Assembly (NCBI GenBank): GCA_009702305.1
Contig: WLIH01000029.1
Coordinates: 1 to 11,550, forward strand
Direction: 5' to 3'
Source of the DNA: Actinomycetota bacterium
Lineage (GTDB): Bacteria; Actinomycetota; Actinomycetes; Propionibacteriales; Nocardioidaceae
DNA length: 11,550 nt
The notes beneath the pieces were generated by a model. It had not been told where the DNA came from and ran no database searches. It worked only from the letters and a program-made list of their open reading frames with translations. This document shows positions 8,382 to 11,550 of the stretch, one piece after another. A program made the position numbers and the translations under genes. How positions within the stretch are numbered: position 1 is the first letter of the stretch; each line of letters opens with the position of its first letter.

Positions 8382-9365
8382 GTGGGGGGACACACGAGGC
8401 TGGTTGCTGGCCTGACACTGATCACTGCTGTGCTGACGTCGGGTCTGGGAGGGCCGGCCGAGGCGGGTGGCGGCGCGCCGCCAGGAGCCGAGCGCGCCGC
8501 CCGGCCCGATCGCCCGGTCGCGATCGCGGTCACGCGTGGCGGCACGACGTACGTCGGCTCGGCCGACGGTGGTTCGCTCGCCCGGATCAGCGGCGAGGGC
8601 CGCTCGCTGTCGCGGGTGCGGCTCGTGCGAGATGGCCCGGTCGTCGCGCTCGCCGCGACGTCGGCCGGCAACGTCTGGGTCGACCAGGGCGTGTCGGTGT
8701 CGCTGGTGAGCCCGCGCGGACGCACGAAGCGCAGCTTCGACCTCGCCGAGCCGGAGGGCTGCGCGCTGCAGCCGTCGAGGTACGGCGGGATCGCCGCGGC
8801 CGGTCGGCGCCTCTACGTCGCGTCGGCCTGCCGCTCGGCGCTCGACGTCTACACCCGTGAGGGCGTGCTGCGCGCGAGCGTGCCGCTGCCCGGCGGCCTG
8901 CCCCGCGGCGTGGCCTGGGGTCGCGCGCAGGCCGGCCAGCCGGCACGTGTCTTCGTGACGATGCCCGACAACCGACGCCTGGTCGCCTACGACGCCTCGG
9001 ATCTGCGCGAGGAGTCGGTGCCGTTGCGCACGCTCAAGGTCGCCCAGCCGCGCCGTGGGCACCGGCCCGTGCCGACCGGCGTCGTGGCCGACCGGTGGGG
9101 CCAGGTCGTCGTCGCCGACGCCCACAACCACGCGCTCTACGTCTACGACGCCAACCATGCCTTCTCGCACTACCGGACCCTCGGCCACCCGCCCCGCAGC
9201 CGCGGCCCGGGGACGATCGCTCAGCCGGTCGCTCTCGCCCAGCACGTCCAGGACGGCAAGACCTACGCCGGCAACCTGTTCATCGCCGACGCGGGCCGGG
9301 CCCGGGTGCAGCGCTGGGACACGCTGGGTCGCACGTACTGGTCGCGCGGCGTACGTCTGCCCTGA
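8382..9365 (+). CDS. Secreted NHL-like beta-propeller protein
   Basis: A 327-residue exported protein is predicted. From GTG 8382 the N-terminus has a short basic region (H-T-R), a hydrophobic stretch LVAGLTLITAVLTSGL and an A-E-A signal-peptidase site near residue 28, followed by a Gly/Pro/Ala-rich linker. There is no lipobox cysteine. The rest contains about six repeats of 40-50 residues with the NHL/propeller pattern, the clearest being PTGVVADRWGQVVVADAHNH and NLFIADAGRARVQRWD; others begin at PVAIAVTRGG, VVALAATSAGNVW, YGGIAAAGRRLYVAS and PRGVAWG. Two cysteines (about 127 and 150) flank one repeat and could form a disulfide outside the cell. Six blades would close one propeller. The function is unknown; such proteins bind partners, or more rarely act as lactonases, and no catalytic signature is visible. 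An in-frame GTG at 8346 would add 12 residues ahead of the signal peptide and is less likely. Confidence 0.82.
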   Translation: MGGHTRLVAGLTLITAVLTSGLGGPAEAGGGAPPGAERAARPDRPVAIAVTRGGTTYVGSADGGSLARISGEGRSLSRVRLVRDGPVVALAATSAGNVWVDQGVSVSLVSPRGRTKRSFDLAEPEGCALQPSRYGGIAAAGRRLYVASACRSALDVYTREGVLRASVPLPGGLPRGVAWGRAQAGQPARVFVTMPDNRRLVAYDASDLREESVPLRTLKVAQPRRGHRPVPTGVVADRWGQVVVADAHNHALYVYDANHAFSHYRTLGHPPRSRGPGTIAQPVALAQHVQDGKTYAGNLFIADAGRARVQRWDTLGRTYWSRGVRLP

Positions 9366-9396
9366 GCGCCACGAGCGTCGCGTCGGGCCCCGGCCG

Positions 9397-10086
9397 TCAG
9401 CCGAGGGCGCGGTCCAGCGCGGCTGCGACGTGCAGCGTCGTGCACGGGAAGAGCGGCAGCTCGGAGTCCGCCTGCCGCACGAGCGACTCCAGCTCGGTGC
9501 AGCCGAGGATGACGCCGCCGGCGCCGGCGTCCCAGAGCTCGGAGATCAGGCCGACGACGGTGCGGCGCGACGAGTCGAGCACGCGGCCGGCGACCAGCTC
9601 CTCGTAGATGATGCGGTTCAGCTCGGCGTGGTGGCGCTCATCGGGCACGTGCACGGTGATGCCGTGCGAGGCGATCCGGTCGGTGAAGAAGGTGCGCGAC
9701 ATCGCGAACGTCGTGCCGAGGAAGCCGACCGAGGTCACGCCCTGCGCTAGGCAGGCCTGCGCGACGACGTCGGCGAGGTGCACCACCGGCAGGTCGACCG
9801 CCGCGGCCACCTGATCGGCGACGCGGTGGAAGGTGGTCGTGGCGAGCATCAGGAAGTCGGCGCCGGCCCGCTCCACACCCTCGGCGGCCGCGACGAGCAC
9901 GCCGGCGACAGCGTCCCAGTCCTCGGCCTCCTGCAGTGCGGTGACCTGCGCGAAGTCGACCGAGGACAGCAGCACCCGAGCGGAGCTGAGCCCGCCGAGG
10001 CGCTGCTGGACGCCGGTGTTGAGAGCTTCGTAGTAGGCGGAGCTGCTCTCCCAGCTCATGCCGCCGATGAGTCCGATGGTCTGCAC
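9397..10086 (-). CDS. Aspartate/glutamate racemase-family protein lacking first catalytic Cys
   Basis: A 229-residue Asp/Glu/hydantoin racemase-superfamily protein is encoded, similar in layout to YgeA/RacX-type amino acid racemases. The N-terminus QTIGLIGGMSWESSSAYYEALN is the classic family opening. The catalytic half-sites normally read L-C-T-N-T-M-H and G-C-T-E. Here the first reads LATTTFH, with Ala at residue 82 where the first Cys should be, while the second, LGCTELESL, keeps Cys196. Classical two-base PLP-independent racemisation would therefore be impaired; one-cysteine relatives with altered stereospecificity or isomerase chemistry are known in the superfamily. I start at GTG 10086-10084 because family proteins begin directly with the MxTIGLIGGMSWE block and because an extended -10 lies just upstream; an in-frame GTG at 10107 would add seven residues. 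It lies 46 bases downstream of tetR on the same strand, so some read-through is possible. Confidence 0.88.
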   Translation of the reverse strand: MQTIGLIGGMSWESSSAYYEALNTGVQQRLGGLSSARVLLSSVDFAQVTALQEAEDWDAVAGVLVAAAEGVERAGADFLMLATTTFHRVADQVAAAVDLPVVHLADVVAQACLAQGVTSVGFLGTTFAMSRTFFTDRIASHGITVHVPDERHHAELNRIIYEELVAGRVLDSSRRTVVGLISELWDAGAGGVILGCTELESLVRQADSELPLFPCTTLHVAAALDRALG

Positions 10087-10093
10087 GAGGGTG

Positions 10094-10102
10094 AGTATCC
10101 CA
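10094..10102 (-). promoter_or_regulatory. Extended -10 promoter, leaderless racemase-family gene
   Basis: Read on the minus strand, TGGGATACT (10102-10094) is an extended -10 (TGn plus GATACT). It is followed after seven bases by the GTG at 10086, the geometry of a leaderless transcript. No -35 is evident, as is common with extended -10 promoters. No Shine-Dalgarno precedes this GTG, which supports the reading. Confidence 0.45.
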
Positions 10103-10132
10103 GTCACGTCACCGGCGCGGCGTGGCCAGGTC

Positions 10133-10645
10133 TCAGCCGGCTAGCACGACGTCGACCAGGCGCTCGATCCGGGCCGCCATCTCCTCGGTCGGCACCCGGG
10201 GCCCGTCACCGTGCAACCACTCGACCAGCAGCCGCGCGGCGCCGCCGGCGGCGAACGCGACCGCGGTCGGATCAGCGTCGCGGTGCTGGCCCGCGATCCG
10301 CTCCTCGAGCCAGTCGCAGACGCTCAGGTGCGCCTTCTCGAGCACCCGCGCGTCGCCGAGGCGGGCGCCGTAGGTGCGCTGGTCGGCCGCGAGTCCGGCC
10401 AGCACGGGCGCCAGCCCCCGGCCCGCGTCGAGCTCGCACAGCCGCAGCGCGACGGCGGCGGAGAGCAGACCGTCGACCGTGCCGAAGTGCTGGTAGAACG
10501 TCGGCCGGCTGACTCCCGCCCGCTCGCACAGGGCCGAGACCGTCAGGTCGAGTCCGCGGCCCTCGTCGAGCAGCTCCAGCATCGCGCCGGACAACGCGGC
10601 ACAGCTGCGCCGTACGCGTGCGTCAGCGACGACGTTGCCCGCCAT
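10133..10645 (-). CDS. TetR/AcrR-family transcriptional regulator
   Basis: A 170-residue one-component repressor is predicted, at the short end of the family. The helix-turn-helix is clear at residues 34-54, LTVSALCERAGVSRPTFYQHF, followed by GTVDGLLSAAV, which starts the linker to the ligand domain. The C-terminal all-helical part (about 65-170) would bind an effector and dimerise; it matches no subfamily I can name. ATG 10645-10643 is preceded on the minus strand by GAGAGGG with a five-base spacer, a good ribosome-binding site. It is divergent from the PAP2 gene; the 20-bp inverted repeat at 10667-10686 lies between the starts, so autoregulation and control of PAP2 are the natural inference. 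The racemase-like gene follows downstream on the same strand. Confidence 0.93.
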   Translation of the reverse strand: MAGNVVADARVRRSCAALSGAMLELLDEGRGLDLTVSALCERAGVSRPTFYQHFGTVDGLLSAAVALRLCELDAGRGLAPVLAGLAADQRTYGARLGDARVLEKAHLSVCDWLEERIAGQHRDADPTAVAFAAGGAARLLVEWLHGDGPRVPTEEMAARIERLVDVVLAG

Positions 10646-10666
10646 GGAAACCCTCTCGACCCCCTA

Positions 10667-10686
10667 AACCTTACACCTGTAAGGTT
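10667..10686. promoter_or_regulatory. Perfect 20-bp inverted repeat, probable TetR operator
   Basis: AACCTTACA (10667-10675) and TGTAAGGTT (10678-10686) are perfect arms about a central CC. It is the most AT-rich spot in the local DNA and has the TTACA-N2-TGTAA look of many TetR-family operators. Its right arm contains TAAGGT (10680-10685), a plausible -10 for the PAP2 gene with TCGACC (10656-10661) as a weak -35 and an 18-base spacer. The mirrored TAAGGT on the minus strand could serve tetR. Binding here would block both promoters. Confidence 0.8.
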
Positions 10687-10703
10687 CCCGGCGAGAGGTG
10701 ACC

Positions 10704-11519
10704 ATGCCCGGTACGGCATGGGGGACGGGGTGCAGGATGGCTGTCGCGCAGGTCGCACGACGACACGACGTGCAGCGCACGCGCAGTGCGCGGGTCTCCT
10801 TCGTCCTCGAGGTCGCCTCCGTGCTGGCCCTCTTCGCCGCCTACAACGTCGGGCGGCTGATCGCCACCGGACGCGAGCACTCCGCCGATGGGCATGCCTG
10901 GGAGCTCATCGACCTGGAGCGGTGGCTGCGGCTGCCGGCCGAGGCGACCTTGCAGCGCCTGGCCTTCGACGTGCCGCACCTGGTGTCGCTGTCGGACCGC
11001 TACTACGTCGCCGTGCACTTCCCCGTCACGATCGCGGTGCTGGTCTGGCTCTACCTGTACCGCCGGCCGGCCTACACCTGGGCCAAGCGGGCGCTGATCG
11101 TCGCGACCGGTGTCGCGATGGTCATCCACATCGCACTGCCGATGACCCCGCCGCGGCTGCTCAACGGCCTCGGCATGGTCGACACCGGCGCCCACGCCGG
11201 CCAGTCCGTCTACGTCGGGTCCCCGATCGGCGGCCTCGCGAACGAGTACGCCGCCATGCCGAGCCTGCACGTCGGCTGGGCGCTGCTGCTCGCCGTCGTG
11301 CTCATCCACACCGGCCGCAGCCGCATCCGCTGGTCGTGGCTGCTGCACCCGATCGCCACCACGGTGGTCGTCGTGGTGACCGCCAACCACTACCTGCTCG
11401 ACGTCGCCGCCGGCGCGGCCCTCGTGCTGGTCGCCCTCTGGGTGACCCATCGACTGTGGCCCGTCACCCCAGGTGAGTCGGCGCACGTTTCCCCCGAACC
11501 CGCGGTGAGTCGGCGCTAG
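10704..11519 (+). CDS. PAP2/AUR1-like membrane phosphatase or phosphotransferase
   Basis: The product is a 271-residue polytopic membrane protein of the PAP2_3 (inositol-phosphorylceramide-synthase/AUR1-like) group of the PAP2 superfamily, which hydrolyses or transfers lipid-linked phosphoryl groups with active-site histidines. Marks in order are about six hydrophobic segments, LPMTPPRLL (about 145-153), the catalytic MPSLHVGWALL (His near 189) and ANHYLLDVAAG (His229, Asp233), matching the PS-x-H and H-x3-D motifs. The active site should face the outside of the membrane. ATG 10704 has GAGAGG (10693-10698) five bases upstream; GTG 10698 overlaps that site and is less likely. The gene is divergent from tetR with the probable operator between them. 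The last 15 residues (GESAHVS...SRR) and the TAG stop come from a repeat sequence (11472 onward), so the native C-terminus may once have differed. Confidence 0.9.
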   Translation: MPGTAWGTGCRMAVAQVARRHDVQRTRSARVSFVLEVASVLALFAAYNVGRLIATGREHSADGHAWELIDLERWLRLPAEATLQRLAFDVPHLVSLSDRYYVAVHFPVTIAVLVWLYLYRRPAYTWAKRALIVATGVAMVIHIALPMTPPRLLNGLGMVDTGAHAGQSVYVGSPIGGLANEYAAMPSLHVGWALLLAVVLIHTGRSRIRWSWLLHPIATTVVVVVTANHYLLDVAAGAALVLVALWVTHRLWPVTPGESAHVSPEPAVSRR

Positions 11520-11550
11520 TTTCCCGCGATCGCGGGAAACTAGCGCCGAC
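11472..11550. repeat. Degenerate direct repeat ending in 42-bp perfect palindrome
   Basis: Two copies of GGTGAGTCGGCGC-NN-GTTTCCC start at 11472 and 11504 (period 32, two mismatches in the first 22 bases). The second copy forms the left arm of a perfect, loopless palindrome occupying 11509-11550 (21 bases each arm, centre CGCGATCGCG), which may extend beyond the window edge. It lies at and just past the PAP2 stop codon, so it can act as a terminator. Its structured, partly duplicated form is more typical of a dispersed extragenic repeat. Confidence 0.75.

Noticed and set aside
8161..8415. 84-codon plus-strand frame beginning ATG 8161
   Set aside because: No ribosome-binding site, no hydrophobic or domain pattern; it overlaps the better-supported 42-codon microprotein and the propeller gene start in another frame.
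9366..9396. Possible terminator between the convergent propeller and racemase-family genes
   Set aside because: Only short CGGGGCCCG-type self-complementarity is visible; no stem convincing enough to report.

Overview
This is a very GC-rich window with strong G/C preference at third codon positions, frequent GTG starts, and GC-rich hairpins without U-tracts as apparent terminators. Together with two luciferase-like (probably F420-linked) oxidoreductases, this points to a high-GC actinomycete. A Nocardioidaceae-like genome is my best guess from general resemblance, not from any search. No mobile-element genes, tRNA, rRNA or CRISPR are visible. It reads as ordinary chromosome with a few unusual details.

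Layout. (1) Bases 1-776 hold the 3' part of a luciferase-like monooxygenase-family gene on the plus strand. It converges, across two strong hairpins (786-832 and 843-868), on a three-gene minus-strand operon spanning 4334 to 888: a DHA2-type MFS transporter, an OafA-type membrane acyltransferase (4-bp start/stop overlap) and a second luciferase-like oxidoreductase (1-bp gap). (2) Divergent from that operon, at 4402-6009, is an MFS transporter fused to a C-terminal cyclic-nucleotide-binding domain. (3) It converges on typA (7939-6032, minus), the translational GTPase BipA/TypA; the stop codons lie 22 bases apart inside one hairpin. (4) Beyond the 264-base typA leader/intergenic region lie a 42-codon single-pass membrane microprotein (8204-8332) and a secreted, NHL-like six-repeat beta-propeller protein (8382-9365), both plus strand. 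(5) On the minus strand follow an Asp/Glu racemase-family protein lacking the first catalytic cysteine (10086-9397) and, upstream of it, a TetR-family regulator (10645-10133). (6) Divergent from tetR is a PAP2/AUR1-like membrane phosphatase or transferase (10704-11519). A perfect 20-bp inverted repeat sits between the two and is the likely TetR operator. (7) The window ends in a perfect 42-bp palindrome preceded by a degenerate direct copy. This repeat supplies the last 15 residues and the stop codon of the PAP2 gene.

Functional reading. The MFS/acyltransferase/oxidoreductase operon looks like a small modification-and-export cassette of unknown substrate. The MFS-CNB fusion may be a transporter gated or tuned by a nucleotide ligand. 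TetR probably represses itself and the PAP2 gene, and possibly the racemase-like gene downstream, although that gene also appears to have its own leaderless promoter. I see no large, clearly novel multi-gene system. The points most worth a second look are the MFS-CNB fusion, the Cys-to-Ala racemase homologue, the Trp/His-rich microprotein and the repeat-encoded C-terminus.
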